A stretch of DNA of 64,000 nucleotides. Source: Segatella cerevisiae (GTDB lineage Bacteria > Bacteroidota > Bacteroidia > Bacteroidales > Bacteroidaceae). Of this stretch, positions 27,685 through 37,310 are shown piece by piece (positions within the stretch are counted from its first letter, which is position 1; each line of letters begins with the position of its first letter). The translations under genes and the position numbers were made by a program. Under the pieces are notes generated by a model. It was given only the letters and a program-made list of their open reading frames with translations. It did not search any database and had not been told where the DNA came from. The stretch is from NCBI RefSeq assembly GCF_024054555.1, contig NZ_JAMXLY010000011.1, positions 18,637 to 82,636 on the forward strand, given 5' to 3'.

Positions 27685-30378
27685 TTATTCAAAATCCGTG
27701 TTAGGCGTTACAGGATCAGAGGAGTCATCACCATCTTCACCCTTTACTGCGTCAGTTCCATCCTCGTCAGAAGGTGTAGATTCATCCCCAGAAGTCTCAG
27801 GGGCAGCTTCAGGTTCAGCGTGTCCTTCATCAGAAGCACCGGTCGTACCATCCTGCTTGATCTCCTCACTCTTCTTTGCCCACATAGCACGGCTTTCCTC
27901 TTCCACGGTAGCCTCGAGGTCACTACTCATCACCTTGCAGACACTGGCTATGGCATCATTCTTCTTGGTCAGATTAATCAGGCGTACGCCTTGAGTAACC
28001 CTACCCATGATGCGGACATTGGCAACGGCCAGACGGATGACGATTCCACTCTTGTTGATGATCATCAGATCATTCTTATCCGTCACGTTCTTAATGGCAA
28101 CGAGTTTACCGGTCTTCTCCGTAATAGTCAGGGTCTTCACACCTTTACCGCCACGGTTCGTGATCCGGTAGTCGCTCACAGAGGAACGCTTGCCGTAGCC
28201 CTTTTCACTTACGACCATTACTGTCTCGTTCTCCGGATCATTGATGACAATCATGCCGATGCAAGCGTCATTTCCGGAATCCAGTCGGATACCACGCACA
28301 CCAGTAGCAGTACGGCCCATAGGACGGATTGCGTTCTCATTGAAGCGGACAGCACGGCCATTGCGGTTAGCCATGATCAATTCATTGTGACCATTGGTCA
28401 GACGGACATCCACGACTTCATCCCCTTCCACAATATTGATAGCGATCACGCCATTTGCACGCGGGTGAGCATACTGATCGAGGCAGGTCTTTTTGACCGT
28501 ACCGTTTTTAGTAGAGAAGACGACATAATGGGATTTGATGAATTCCTCTTCCTGAAGTCCTTTCAAACGCAGGAATGCATTTACCTGATCATCCTTGTCA
28601 ATGTTCAGAAGATTCTGGATAGCACGGCCCTTGGAATTCTTGTCTCCTTCAGGTATTTCATAGCACTTCAACCAGTATACACGGCCCTTTCTTGTGAAGA
28701 GCAGCATCGTCTGATGCATTGTAGCCGGATAGATGAATTCCGTGAAATCATTATCACGCGTGCGGGCTCCTTTAGCCCCTACACCGCCACGGGCCTGTTC
28801 ACGGAACTGGTTCAATGGAGTACGCTTGATATATCCCAGATGACTGACTGTTATCACGACGGGATCATTAGGATAGAAGTCTTCAGGGTTGAATTCCTCA
28901 GAAGAATATTTGATCTCCGTCCTACGGGCATCCCCGAACTTCTCCTTCACTTCCAGAAGATCATCTTTCATCACCTTCTTGCAAAGTTCAGGGTCATTCA
29001 AGATCTGCTGATAGTAAGCTATTTTCTTTTCCAGATCGTCATATTCAGCATGCAGTTGATCCATCCTCAAACCAGTGAGTTGCGAAAGTCTCATGTCGAC
29101 GATGGCCTTGCTCTGGAGTTCATCCAGTTTGAAGCGCTGTTCCAAGTTGTGTTGGGCGTCAACAGGCGTCTTGCTGCCTCTGATGATGTGCACCACCTCG
29201 TCGATATTGTCGCAAGCGATGATCAATCCTTCGAGGATATGCGCACGCTCCTGTGCCTTCCTCAGATCATACTGGGTCCTGCGGATGGTCACGTCATGCC
29301 GGTGCTCAACAAAGTATTTCACGCAGTCTCTCAAACTGAGCAGGCGCGGACGGCCATTGACCAAAGCGATGCAATTCACGGAGAAAGAACTCTGCAATGC
29401 CGTCATCTTGAAGAGTTTGTTCAGGATAACATTGGCATTGGCGTCCTTCTTGACATCTATGACGATACGCATTCCCTGGCGGCCGGACTCATCATTGGCA
29501 TTGGCGATGCCTTGGATCTTCCCTTCCTTGACCAATTCCGCAATATATTCAATAAGTTCTGCCTTATTGACACCGTAAGGGATCTCAGTAATGACAATTT
29601 TGTCATGACTCTCATTACTTTCGATATTTGCCTTGGCACGCATGATGATCCTGCCACGGCCTGTCTCGTAGGCCTGACGCACACCTTGTATACCATATAT
29701 ATATGCCCCAGTAGGGAAATCCGGAGCTTTGATGTACTGCATCAAACCGTCCAGATCAATATCCGGATTATCGATATAAGCACAGCAGCCATCGATGACC
29801 TCATTGAGATTGTGCGTTGGCACATTGGTTGCCATACCTACAGCTATACCATTGGCACCATTGACCAGAAGGTTAGGGATCTTCGTCGGCATCACAGAAG
29901 GTTCCTTCAAGGTATCGTCAAAGTTGTTGGTCATATTGACAGTATCCTTCTCCAGATCATCCATGACATGCTCGCCTATCTTGGAGAGCCGGCATTCGGT
30001 ATAACGCATAGCTGCAGGGGAATCACCGTCAACAGAGCCGAAATTACCTTGGCCGTCAACGAGAGTATAGCGCATATTCCAGTCCTGCCCCATTCTGACA
30101 AGAGCGCCATAGACAGAAGAATCTCCGTGAGGGTGGTATTTACCTAAGACCTCACCTACTACACGTGCACATTTCTTATAGGGTTTATCACTGGTATTTC
30201 CTATACCGAGCATCCCAAAAAGGATGCGGCGATGTACAGGTTTGAAACCGTCTCGTACATCCGGTAAAGCACGGGCCACTATCACCGACATGGAATAGTC
30301 GATATAGGAACTCTTCATTTCCTCCTCGATGTTGATCTTCAGAATGCGGTCTTGATCGATTGTTTGATTGTCGTCCAT
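27685..30378 (-). CDS. gyrA: DNA gyrase subunit A
   Basis: Breakage-reunion subunit of gyrase. It has 897 residues. The N-terminal domain shows [19 protein letters not shown], the quinolone region [15 protein letters not shown] and the active-site tyrosine Y126 in AMRYTE. The residue equal to E. coli Ser83 is Ser (S87) and that equal to Asp87 is Gly (G91). The C-terminal pinwheel domain has the gyrase box variant [10 protein letters not shown] and repeated TxxG blades. A long acidic tail (about 850-897) follows. Divergently transcribed from clpC. Confidence 0.97.
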   Translation of the reverse strand: MDDNQTIDQDRILKINIEEEMKSSYIDYSMSVIVARALPDVRDGFKPVHRRILFGMLGIGNTSDKPYKKCARVVGEVLGKYHPHGDSSVYGALVRMGQDWNMRYTLVDGQGNFGSVDGDSPAAMRYTECRLSKIGEHVMDDLEKDTVNMTNNFDDTLKEPSVMPTKIPNLLVNGANGIAVGMATNVPTHNLNEVIDGCCAYIDNPDIDLDGLMQYIKAPDFPTGAYIYGIQGVRQAYETGRGRIIMRAKANIESNESHDKIVITEIPYGVNKAELIEYIAELVKEGKIQGIANANDESGRQGMRIVIDVKKDANANVILNKLFKMTALQSSFSVNCIALVNGRPRLLSLRDCVKYFVEHRHDVTIRRTQYDLRKAQERAHILEGLIIACDNIDEVVHIIRGSKTPVDAQHNLEQRFKLDELQSKAIVDMRLSQLTGLRMDQLHAEYDDLEKKIAYYQQILNDPELCKKVMKDDLLEVKEKFGDARRTEIKYSSEEFNPEDFYPNDPVVITVSHLGYIKRTPLNQFREQARGGVGAKGARTRDNDFTEFIYPATMHQTMLLFTRKGRVYWLKCYEIPEGDKNSKGRAIQNLLNIDKDDQVNAFLRLKGLQEEEFIKSHYVVFSTKNGTVKKTCLDQYAHPRANGVIAINIVEGDEVVDVRLTNGHNELIMANRNGRAVRFNENAIRPMGRTATGVRGIRLDSGNDACIGMIVINDPENETVMVVSEKGYGKRSSVSDYRITNRGGKGVKTLTITEKTGKLVAIKNVTDKNDLMIINKSGIVIRLAVANVRIMGRVTQGVRLINLTKKNDAIASVCKVMSSDLEATVEEESRAMWAKKSEEIKQDGTTGASDEGHAEPEAAPETSGDESTPSDEDGTDAVKGEDGDDSSDPVTPNTDFE

Positions 30379-30500
30379 TTATTATATTTAATTGTTATAC
30401 AAAACTTATACCTGAATTTGAGCCTGCCGTTTTCCAGCAAAAATCCCTGTAAAGGGCATTTTAATTCGTTTTAGCCGTTTCAGATACTTATTAAGCGAGA

Positions 30501-30531
30501 CAAAATTACGAAAAATATTCTGAATGGAAAA
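30501..30531 (-). promoter_or_regulatory. Candidate gyrA promoter
   Basis: Minus strand TTTT (30531-30528), 19 bases, TAATTTTG (30508-30501). The -7 box is exact, the -33 box 3 of 4. Leader of about 115 bases. Confidence 0.6.
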
Positions 30532-30610
30532 ACGTTCTAACGAAAACTTCAAGAGATCGGAATAAAAATAAGCCTTATTCTAATTTCTTAACTGCAATTT
30601 GAAAATAATC

Positions 30611-30627
30611 TTGGCACAGTGTTTGCA
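30611..30627 (+). promoter_or_regulatory. Sigma-54-like -24/-12 element upstream of clpC
   Basis: TTGGCAC, five bases, TTGCA: the GG (30613-30614) and GC (30625-30626) are separated by exactly 10 bases, the canonical sigma-54 geometry. It overlaps the -33 box of the other clpC promoter. No activator site or rpoN gene is visible in the window. Confidence 0.4.
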
Positions 30628-30652
30628 TTTTAAGAAAATAGTTTTATATTTG
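30622..30652 (+). promoter_or_regulatory. Bacteroidetes-type promoter of clpC
   Basis: TTTG (30622-30625), 19 bases, TATATTTG (30645-30652): exact consensus, with a leader of about 36 bases to the ATG at 30696. Confidence 0.8.
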
Positions 30653-30695
30653 TATTGTTATTTAGGAGATTTAATCAAAAGAAAGGAAAAGATAT

Positions 30696-33302
30696 ATGAC
30701 TAGTCAATTTTCACCAAAGGTATCAGAAATACTTGCCTTTTCCCGCGAAGAGGCTAGCCGTCTAGAAAGTAGAACGGTCGGGCCTGAACATATTCTTCTC
30801 GCCATGTTGCGTGAGAAGAAAGGATTGGTGCCTGCTCTTTTTGCCCGCTTCCATTTGAATTTGAAAGCCGTTAAGACGGAACTCGAAAATAAAGTTAAAG
30901 AAGAAGAATTGTCGGAACTGCTGGTCACCTCGGAATTAATATTGAACGAGCAAGCCAGTAATATTCTGAAACTCGCTGTATTGGAGGCTCGTGTACAGCA
31001 TACCAATCTGGTAGATGTACAGCACGTGCTTCTGGCTATCCTGCATGATCAGGTGGACAACGGTGCCAAACAGGTACTGGAATACAACCACATGAACTAT
31101 CAGGATACGCTGACCTATGTCCGGCAGATGGCCAAACCTGCACAGGACGGACTGCAATTGCCTGACGAAGACGAGAACGAAGAGGACGACGATGACTCGT
31201 CTTCCTATAACTTCCAGGATAATGCAGGCAGTAATGAACCCCACGTCAATCCGACAGTGACAACGCGTCGGGGAAACGGAAAGACACCTGTCATCGACAA
31301 GTTTTCCGTGGACTTGACACAGGCTGCCATTGACGGCAAACTCGACCCTGTCGTCGGGCGGAAAAGGGAAATAGAACGCGTCATCGAGATCCTCGGCAGA
31401 CGCAAGAAGAACAACCCTATTCTAATAGGTGAGCCGGGAGTAGGCAAGAGTGCGATCGTAGAAGGATTGGCTCAGTTGATCGTCAAGCATCACACTTCAC
31501 CTATCCTGTTCAACAAGCGACTGGTGAGTCTCGATCTCACAGGAATCGTCGCCGGTACAAAATACCGTGGACAATTCGAAGAGCGGATCCGCGCCCTGAT
31601 CCAAGAACTGGAGCAGAATCCGGATATCATCATCTTCATTGATGAGATCCACACGATTATCGGTGCAGGAGCGACTCCGGGAAGTATGGATGCGGCGAAC
31701 ATCCTCAAACCGGCATTGGCAAGAGGCACGATACAGTGCATCGGTGCAACGACCCTCGATGAATACCGGAACACGATCGAGAAAGACGGGGCTTTGGCAC
31801 GCCGTTTCCAGAAAGTGCTCGTAGAACCGACGACTGCTGAGGAGACTTTGCAGATTCTGGATAACATCAAGGACAGATATGAGCAGCATCACCATGTCAC
31901 TTATACAGAGGATGCGCTCAAGGCGAGTGTCAAACTGACAGACCGCTATGTCACTGACCGCTTCTTCCCTGACAAGGCTATCGACGTACTCGATGAGGTC
32001 GGCTCAAGAGTCCATCTCAAACATGCGAAGATTCCACCAGAGATCACTGAGAAAGAGAAGGAAATAGAAAGTGTCAAACTGAAGAAGCAGAACGCCGTAC
32101 AAAGTCAGAACTTCGAACTTGCAGCCAGTTATAGGGATCGCCAAACTGAACTGGAGCAACAGTTACAGGATTTCCAGGACAAGTGGTCCAAAGGCGAAAC
32201 CGGTGAGAAGGTCGTTGTCGATGAGTCTCAGGTCGCAGATGTCGTCTCTATGATGACAGGCGTCCCCGTTCAGAGAATGGAGGAAGCTGAGGGCATCCGC
32301 CTGAGAAATATGGCTTCAGAACTCAAGAAACAGGTGATCGGACAAGACGCGGCCATCGATACGCTCGTAAGAGCTATCCAGAGAAACCGTGTCGGACTGA
32401 AAGATCCCAATCACCCAATCGGTGCTTTCATGTTCCTGGGTCCTACCGGAGTCGGCAAGACCTATACGGCCAAGAAACTTGCAGAACAGATGTTCGGCTC
32501 TTCCGAAGCGCTGATACGTATCGATATGAGTGAGTATACGGAAAGCTTCAACGTCTCCCGTCTGATCGGCGCCCCTCCGGGGTACGTCGGCTACGAGGAA
32601 GGCGGACAACTGACCGAACAGGTTCGCCGTCACCCCTATTCCATCGTCCTGCTCGACGAGATCGAAAAGGCTCACGGCAACATCTTCAATCTTCTGCTTC
32701 AGGTATTGGATGAAGGCCGCCTCACTGACGGAAACGGCAGACTGGTAGATTTCCGCAATACGGTGATCATCATGACCTCCAATGCCGGTACAAAACAGTT
32801 GAAGGAATTCGGACATGGCATAGGTTTCAATGCAGGAGATGCCCAAGGCATTGCCAAGAGTGAATCCGACAAGCAATATGCACGTTCGATCATCCAGAAG
32901 AGTCTGAGCAGACAGTTCTCGCCTGAGTTCCTCAACCGACTCGATGAGATCATCACCTTCGATCAGTTGGATATGGCTTCCATCAAGAAGATCATCGACA
33001 TCGAACTCATCGGACTGACAAAGCGTATCAGTGACCTGGGCTATCACATCCAGATTTCGGACAAGGCCAAGGAAATGGTCGCCAAGAAAGGCTATGATGT
33101 ACAGTATGGTGCACGTCCTTTGAAACGCGCTATCCAACAGTACATTGAAGATGGTCTCTGCGAGAAGATCCTGAATGGGAATATTGAGCAGAATGCTCAG
33201 ATCATCATTGGCAAGAACCCTAACAAGGACGAACTGACGTTCAGGAATGTTCCACCGGCAAAGGCCGAGAAACAGGTACAAGACGCACAACAGGCTAAAT
33301 AA
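30696..33302 (+). CDS. clpC: ClpC-type AAA+ protease chaperone
   Basis: Hexameric unfoldase that feeds substrates to ClpP. The 868 residues comprise an N domain with two Clp repeats (about 1-145), an acidic linker (about 158-172), AAA1 with GEPGVGKS (245-252) and [14 protein letters not shown], a middle region with a UVR-like motif ([19 protein letters not shown]), and AAA2 with GPTGVGKT and [11 protein letters not shown]. The UVR motif distinguishes ClpC from ClpA and ClpB. An IGF tripeptide (GHGIGFNAG) matches the ClpP-docking loop, so ClpP binding is expected. Followed by a terminator. Confidence 0.95.
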   Translation: MTSQFSPKVSEILAFSREEASRLESRTVGPEHILLAMLREKKGLVPALFARFHLNLKAVKTELENKVKEEELSELLVTSELILNEQASNILKLAVLEARVQHTNLVDVQHVLLAILHDQVDNGAKQVLEYNHMNYQDTLTYVRQMAKPAQDGLQLPDEDENEEDDDDSSSYNFQDNAGSNEPHVNPTVTTRRGNGKTPVIDKFSVDLTQAAIDGKLDPVVGRKREIERVIEILGRRKKNNPILIGEPGVGKSAIVEGLAQLIVKHHTSPILFNKRLVSLDLTGIVAGTKYRGQFEERIRALIQELEQNPDIIIFIDEIHTIIGAGATPGSMDAANILKPALARGTIQCIGATTLDEYRNTIEKDGALARRFQKVLVEPTTAEETLQILDNIKDRYEQHHHVTYTEDALKASVKLTDRYVTDRFFPDKAIDVLDEVGSRVHLKHAKIPPEITEKEKEIESVKLKKQNAVQSQNFELAASYRDRQTELEQQLQDFQDKWSKGETGEKVVVDESQVADVVSMMTGVPVQRMEEAEGIRLRNMASELKKQVIGQDAAIDTLVRAIQRNRVGLKDPNHPIGAFMFLGPTGVGKTYTAKKLAEQMFGSSEALIRIDMSEYTESFNVSRLIGAPPGYVGYEEGGQLTEQVRRHPYSIVLLDEIEKAHGNIFNLLLQVLDEGRLTDGNGRLVDFRNTVIIMTSNAGTKQLKEFGHGIGFNAGDAQGIAKSESDKQYARSIIQKSLSRQFSPEFLNRLDEIITFDQLDMASIKKIIDIELIGLTKRISDLGYHIQISDKAKEMVAKKGYDVQYGARPLKRAIQQYIEDGLCEKILNGNIEQNAQIIIGKNPNKDELTFRNVPPAKAEKQVQDAQQAK

Positions 33303-33330
33303 AAGGAAGAGCCTGAATCACATATTCTAG

Positions 33331-33390
33331 AAGGAGGACAAGGAATTCTTAACAGACGTTAAAGTCGGAATTTCTATGTCCTCCTTTTTT
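33331..33390 (+). terminator. Intrinsic terminator after clpC
   Basis: AAGGAGGACA (33331-33340) pairs with TGTCCTCCTT (33377-33386), followed by T run to 33390; GGAATT is repeated within the loop arms. The T run also supplies the region where the tRNA-Thr -33 box would be. Confidence 0.8.
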
Positions 33391-33409
33391 ATTTTCAAAT
33401 AAATTTGAT

Positions 33410-33417
33410 TACCTTTG
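33410..33417 (+). promoter_or_regulatory. -7 box of the tRNA-Thr/tRNA-Gly transcript
   Basis: TACCTTTG is an exact TAnnTTTG, 12 bases before the mature tRNA. The -33 region is a T run, a 3 of 4 match at best. Confidence 0.55.
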
Positions 33418-33429
33418 CAGTCGCAAATC

Positions 33430-33502
<73 letters not shown>

Positions 33503-33532
33503 CAAAAGGCATTGAACCTTTTAAGCTTTCAT

Positions 33533-33603
33533 GCGGGGTTAGCACATCGGTAGTGTACGGGCTTCCCAAGCCTGGGAGGCGGGTCCGATTCCCGTACCCC
33601 GCT
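33533..33603 (+). tRNA. tRNA-Gly (CCC)
   Basis: A 71-nt tRNA with acceptor stem GCGGGGT/ACCCCGC, anticodon loop TTCCCAA (anticodon CCC) and T stem GCGGG/CCCGT. The T loop reads TCCGATT, so position 55 is C in place of the nearly universal U that becomes pseudouridine; G18 and G19 are normal. CCA is not encoded. A terminator follows at 33630. Confidence 0.93.
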
Positions 33604-33629
33604 CTTCAAAATCAAATTCGGTTAATCGG

Positions 33630-33661
33630 AAACGGTCGGAATGTTCATTCCGACCGTTTTT
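33630..33661 (+). terminator. Intrinsic terminator after tRNA-Gly
   Basis: AAACGGTCGGAA (33630-33641) pairs perfectly with TTCCGACCGTTT (33648-33659), followed by further T residues. Confidence 0.85.
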
Positions 33662-33884
33662 GATTTCAGAGGCAGGCAAGAGTGAATCTGACACCCATGA
33701 GCATAAGTTCGATGTATTTTTTCTTGACGTCAACCGGGACAAGCAGTCTCCTGCCCTATTAGGAACAGTTTCTTGAAAAATAGAAAACTACTTCTACAAA
33801 AAAGAGGAGAAATTGAGCGGATATCCCCAAGACTTAGTGAAAGTAAGGTAGCCAATCAAAGGAAGTTGACAGGCGCCTGGCTGT

Positions 33885-33961
33885 CTCGAGAAAGATAGGT
33901 TGATAGTTTCTCGAAAGAGCGGCCTGACTTTCTCGAAACAAGACGTCGCCTTTCTCGAAAC
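33885..33961 (+). repeat. Iteron-like array, TTTCTCGAAA at 22-base spacing
   Basis: Three identical copies of TTTCTCGAAA start at 33908, 33930 and 33952, exactly 22 bases apart. A fourth, diverged copy (TCTCGAGAAA) begins at 33885. Copies one and three also share the preceding GCCTGRCT. The spacing is not a multiple of three and no open frame follows the repeats, so they are not peptide repeats. The surrounding 33662-34164 holds no gene I can support; a 74-codon minus-strand frame (33794-34018) lacks any recognisable feature. Confidence 0.8.
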
Positions 33962-34164
33962 TACGGAAGCTACTTTTTCTTTATTCCTACAATATTTTTT
34001 TACCGATATATCTAACACTTTTTCAAATGGCCTTCAATTAAAGCTAGAAAAAGGCAGAAACAAAAATGTTAGTTTGATTTGGCATTATCCCTTTATACCA
34101 CGAAACCGCTTTACACCGGCTCAGTTGTCGACCACGCGAAGCAAAGCAGTTTCGACAAGACAGA

Positions 34165-34806
34165 TCAATGGTCTTCATCATCGTGCAGTATCGGCAAAGA
34201 GATGTGATACCTCACGGCCAGAAAACGGATGATGCAGACAACCAGAAAACTCGTGACTGCAGTGACTGCAATATTGACTTTAAGGAGATACAGAATCCAA
34301 TAAGCGAAACCACCTGCGATACAGGCAGACGCATAGATCTCCTTGCGGAAGATGACAGGTTCGATATTCAGCAATACATCCCTGATGATACCTCCGGCAG
34401 CTCCGGTGATACACCCCATGACGATCGCCACCCAAAAAGGAAATCCCATGGAAAGCGATTTCTGTATTCCGGCAATATTGAACAATGCCAGTCCTAAAGT
34501 ATCGAAAATCAACCAGGTATTATCCAGTTTCTTGACATACCTATGAAAGATGATGACGATTGCCTGAGCTAAAAAAGTACAGAGGATATAAATGGAGGAA
34601 GTCATCCAGAATGGAGTGACGCCCAGCATGACGTCGCGGATCGTACCGCCGCCGATAGCGACAGCAAATCCACACACAAAGCCCCCAAACCAGTCAAAAT
34701 GTTTGGTGGCTGCCAGTCGTATTCCGGAAATTGCAAAAGCAAAAGTTCCGATAAACTCAATCACCTTTTGAAGGGTCAAGACAAAGTGAGGATCAGGATA
34801 AAGCAT
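34165..34806 (-). CDS. TRIC-type (UPF0126) membrane channel protein
   Basis: A 213-residue protein with seven membrane segments in two similar halves. The first half has TFAFAISGIRLAA and GGGTIRDVMLG, the second GGIIRDVLLN, which are the repeated signature motifs of the UPF0126/TRIC family of trimeric cation channels. The transported ion is not shown by sequence. The gene lies 101 bases after the hydroxyacid dehydrogenase gene, same strand. Confidence 0.93.
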   Translation of the reverse strand: MLYPDPHFVLTLQKVIEFIGTFAFAISGIRLAATKHFDWFGGFVCGFAVAIGGGTIRDVMLGVTPFWMTSSIYILCTFLAQAIVIIFHRYVKKLDNTWLIFDTLGLALFNIAGIQKSLSMGFPFWVAIVMGCITGAAGGIIRDVLLNIEPVIFRKEIYASACIAGGFAYWILYLLKVNIAVTAVTSFLVVCIIRFLAVRYHISLPILHDDEDH

Positions 34807-34907
34807 TTTTTAATATACGGGCGTCATCCCCTCTCATCCTACCAGGTTGCGGACGAGTAGGTCTCATTCGTCATGCCGGTATTCACGAAACGGGAAAGAT
34901 TTAAACT

Positions 34908-35864
34908 CTACGGATTGACCACGTTAATAGGATGTCCTTCTACAAAAGCCTTGACATTCCCAAGGCAGCTATCGACCAGACGTTCACGGGCTTCTTTAGA
35001 GGCCCAGGCTATATGAGGTGTCAGATAGGCATGCGGTTGCTTGAAAAGGGGATTATCAGCAGCAGGGGGTTCGGAGACCATGACGTCAGCACCATAAGCT
35101 CCCAACTGACCGGACTTCAGGGCATCAGCAACATCCTTTTCGTTGACCAAAGGACCACGACTCGTATTGATCAGGATCGCGCCCTTTTTCATCTTCTTCA
35201 GACTCTCTTTGTTGATCATCTCCCTCGTGCCGTCTGTCAACGGGCAATGCAGGGAAAGGATATCACTCACGCCAAACAGACCATCCAGGGAAGTTTTCTG
35301 GATTCCTGCAGGCAGGTCAGAAGAATTCTTACTGGTGCACACAAAGACGTCCATGCCGAAGTCGCGGGCGATGATCGCCACCTTCGTCCCGATATGTCCG
35401 AAACCGACAATACCTATCGTCTTATTTGCCAGTTCGGTAATCGGGCTATCCCAGTAACAGAAATCAGGGTTCCTGCTCCAGCGCCCATGGCGGTTCAGGT
35501 GAGCATAATGATCCACCTGATTCGTGATGTTCAGTATATGGGCAAAAGCCATCTGTGCCACACTGTCCGTACTGTAAGCAGGGATATTGGTCACAATGAT
35601 CCCCCGTCTCTTGGCAGCAGCCGTATCGACCACATTAAAACCAGTTGCCAACACACCTATATATTTAAGTTTGGGCAACTGTGCCATGACCTGGTCAGTG
35701 ATCTGAACCTTATTCGTTAAAATCACTTCAGCATCCTCAGCCCGTTCCACCACTTCTTCAGGTTTTGAACGGTCATAAACCACTACATCACCAAACTCAT
35801 TCAGTCCATCCCAGGAAAGATCTCCCGGATTGACTGCGTAACCATCCAAATCTACTATTTTCAT
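34908..35864 (-). CDS. D-2-hydroxyacid dehydrogenase, glycerate/hydroxypyruvate type
   Basis: NAD(P)-dependent dehydrogenase of 318 residues. The start at 35864 (MKIVDLDGYAVNPGDL) is chosen over an upstream ATG because it fits the family. The nucleotide motif is GIVGFGHIGTKVA; the catalytic Arg is in NTSRGPLVNEKDVADAL and the catalytic His in YLTPHIAWAS. Overall it most resembles glycerate dehydrogenase (HprA), but the substrate cannot be fixed by sequence alone. Confidence 0.88.
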   Translation of the reverse strand: MKIVDLDGYAVNPGDLSWDGLNEFGDVVVYDRSKPEEVVERAEDAEVILTNKVQITDQVMAQLPKLKYIGVLATGFNVVDTAAAKRRGIIVTNIPAYSTDSVAQMAFAHILNITNQVDHYAHLNRHGRWSRNPDFCYWDSPITELANKTIGIVGFGHIGTKVAIIARDFGMDVFVCTSKNSSDLPAGIQKTSLDGLFGVSDILSLHCPLTDGTREMINKESLKKMKKGAILINTSRGPLVNEKDVADALKSGQLGAYGADVMVSEPPAADNPLFKQPHAYLTPHIAWASKEARERLVDSCLGNVKAFVEGHPINVVNP

Positions 35865-35925
35865 GTTTTTTGTTTTATCCCTCAATCTTTGCATGTCTTC
35901 TATCAACGACCATGCACATTTCTAT

Positions 35926-37203
35926 TTATTCATCTTCAAAGCGCTTGCCCCAGCAAGCTTTCATCCACTGATAGAGGTGGTCTTCGGAAGGGCTGTGCTG
36001 AGCATGCCAGATCCTTGTATTCTTAATCTCATCCGGCAAATACTGCTGTTCCGTGAAATGCCCCGGAAAATCATGAGGATACTTGTAGCCATCATGGTAT
36101 CCCAGATCAGCCATCAACTTAGTCGGCGCATTGCGAATAGGCAAAGGAACTGGAAGATTACCCGTTTGCTTCACCAGTTGCAGGGCATCGTCAACACCCA
36201 GATAAGCCGAATTGCTCTTTTGGCTTGTCGCCAGATACACTGTCGCCTCAGCCAACGGGATTCGGCCTTCAGGCCATCCCACTTTCATCACGGCATCGAA
36301 TGCCGCATTAGCCAGGAGAAGCGCGTTGGGGTTAGCCAAACCGATGTCTTCGGCAGCGCTGATCACCAGTCTACGGGCAATAAACTCCGGTTGTTCGCCA
36401 CCCTCAATCATCCGGGCCAACCAATATAAGGCAGCATCAGGATCACTGCCCCTGATACTTTTGATGAATGCGGAGATAATGTCATAATGCATATCCCCCT
36501 GCTTATCATAAGCCAACGGGTTATCCTGCAACCGCTCTTCCACGAGTTTGTCAGTAATGACAATCCGGTCATTCTCGGCCACATCCACGACCAGTGCCAG
36601 AATGTTGAGGAGTTTTCTCGCATCCCCGCCACTATATCTGAGCAGCGCGCTGCTCTCCTGAAGCGTAATCTTCTTTTTCTTAAGCACGACGTCTGTCGTG
36701 ATCGCCCTGTGGAGGAGTTTTTCCAGATCTTCCTTTTCCAGAGAATGCAGGACATAAAGTTGGCATCTCGACAACAGCGGCCGGATAACCTCGAAAGACG
36801 GATTCTCCGTAGTTGCACCGATCAAAGTCACCGTTCCATCTTCCACAGCCCCCAGCAAAGAGTCCTGCTGACTTTTGGAAAACCGATGGATTTCATCAAT
36901 GAACAAGATAGGGGAAGCCGTATTGAACAAGGTTTTGTCTTTAGCTTTGTCAATGACGGCCCGCACCTCTTTTACCCCACTAGTGACTGCACTCAGTGTA
37001 TAAAAAGGGACTTTCATATGATGAGCGATGATCCGGGCAAGTGTCGTTTTACCCACTCCCGGAGGTCCCCATAAAATCATGGAGGAGATACGCCCCGAAT
37101 CAATCATCTTACGGAGCACACCTCCCTCTCCTACCAAATGTTGCTGCCCGACGAAGTCGTCAAGCGAGCGCGGTCTCATTCTTTCAGCTAAAGGTTCTGC
37201 CAT
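35926..37203 (-). CDS. rarA: Replication-associated recombination protein A
   Basis: AAA+ ATPase acting at stalled replication forks (RarA/MgsA, related to clamp loaders). The start at 37203 gives MAEPLAERMRPRSLDDFVGQ, the family N-terminus, 425 residues. Walker A is GPPGVGKT, Walker B LFIDEIHRF, sensor 1 in LIGATTENPSFE. The C-terminal tetramerisation region contains SDPDAALYWLARMIEGGE and the YPHDFPGHFTEQQYLP motif. An upstream in-frame ATG at 37242 would absorb the promoter and is less likely. The promoter is placed so close that the mRNA may be nearly leaderless. Confidence 0.95.
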   Translation of the reverse strand: MAEPLAERMRPRSLDDFVGQQHLVGEGGVLRKMIDSGRISSMILWGPPGVGKTTLARIIAHHMKVPFYTLSAVTSGVKEVRAVIDKAKDKTLFNTASPILFIDEIHRFSKSQQDSLLGAVEDGTVTLIGATTENPSFEVIRPLLSRCQLYVLHSLEKEDLEKLLHRAITTDVVLKKKKITLQESSALLRYSGGDARKLLNILALVVDVAENDRIVITDKLVEERLQDNPLAYDKQGDMHYDIISAFIKSIRGSDPDAALYWLARMIEGGEQPEFIARRLVISAAEDIGLANPNALLLANAAFDAVMKVGWPEGRIPLAEATVYLATSQKSNSAYLGVDDALQLVKQTGNLPVPLPIRNAPTKLMADLGYHDGYKYPHDFPGHFTEQQYLPDEIKNTRIWHAQHSPSEDHLYQWMKACWGKRFEDE

Positions 37204-37211
37204 TCGATTGA

Positions 37212-37243
37212 CAAAAATAGAAAATATATCGCGGATATGCAAA
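37212..37243 (-). promoter_or_regulatory. rarA promoter, 8 bases from the start codon
   Basis: Minus strand TTTG (37243-37240), 20 bases, TATTTTTG (37219-37212): exact consensus. Only 8 bases separate the last G from the rarA ATG (37203). Confidence 0.75.
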
Positions 37244-37260
37244 AAAATTTATAGGAAAAA

Positions 37261-37292
37261 TTTGGGATTTTAATGTGAAGTGACTACTTTTG
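37261..37292 (+). promoter_or_regulatory. Promoter of the acidic conserved protein
   Basis: TTTG (37261-37264), 20 bases, TACTTTTG (37285-37292): exact consensus, with the ATG at 37311. It is back to back with the rarA promoter. Confidence 0.78.
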
Positions 37293-37310
37293 CACCCAAA
37301 ATATAAAGTT

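Noticed and set aside
27562..30147. Long plus-strand open frame of 861 codons opposite gyrA
   Set aside because: It is the antisense shadow of gyrA, which has full motifs and a promoter; the composition of the shadow (Ile/Leu/His-rich) fits no family.
27685..30378. Possible quinolone-resistance change in gyrA (Gly at the Asp87 position)
   Set aside because: The Ser83 equivalent is intact, and Gly at the second site is probably natural variation in this group.
33794..34018. 74-codon minus-strand frame across the 22-base repeat array
   Set aside because: The repeats are read in different frames each time, no promoter or start context is seen, and no domain is recognisable.
35864..35906. Upstream ATG of the hydroxyacid dehydrogenase
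   Set aside because: The extra 14 residues (MIEDMQRLRDKTKN) do not belong to the family N-terminus; the start at 35864 fits.
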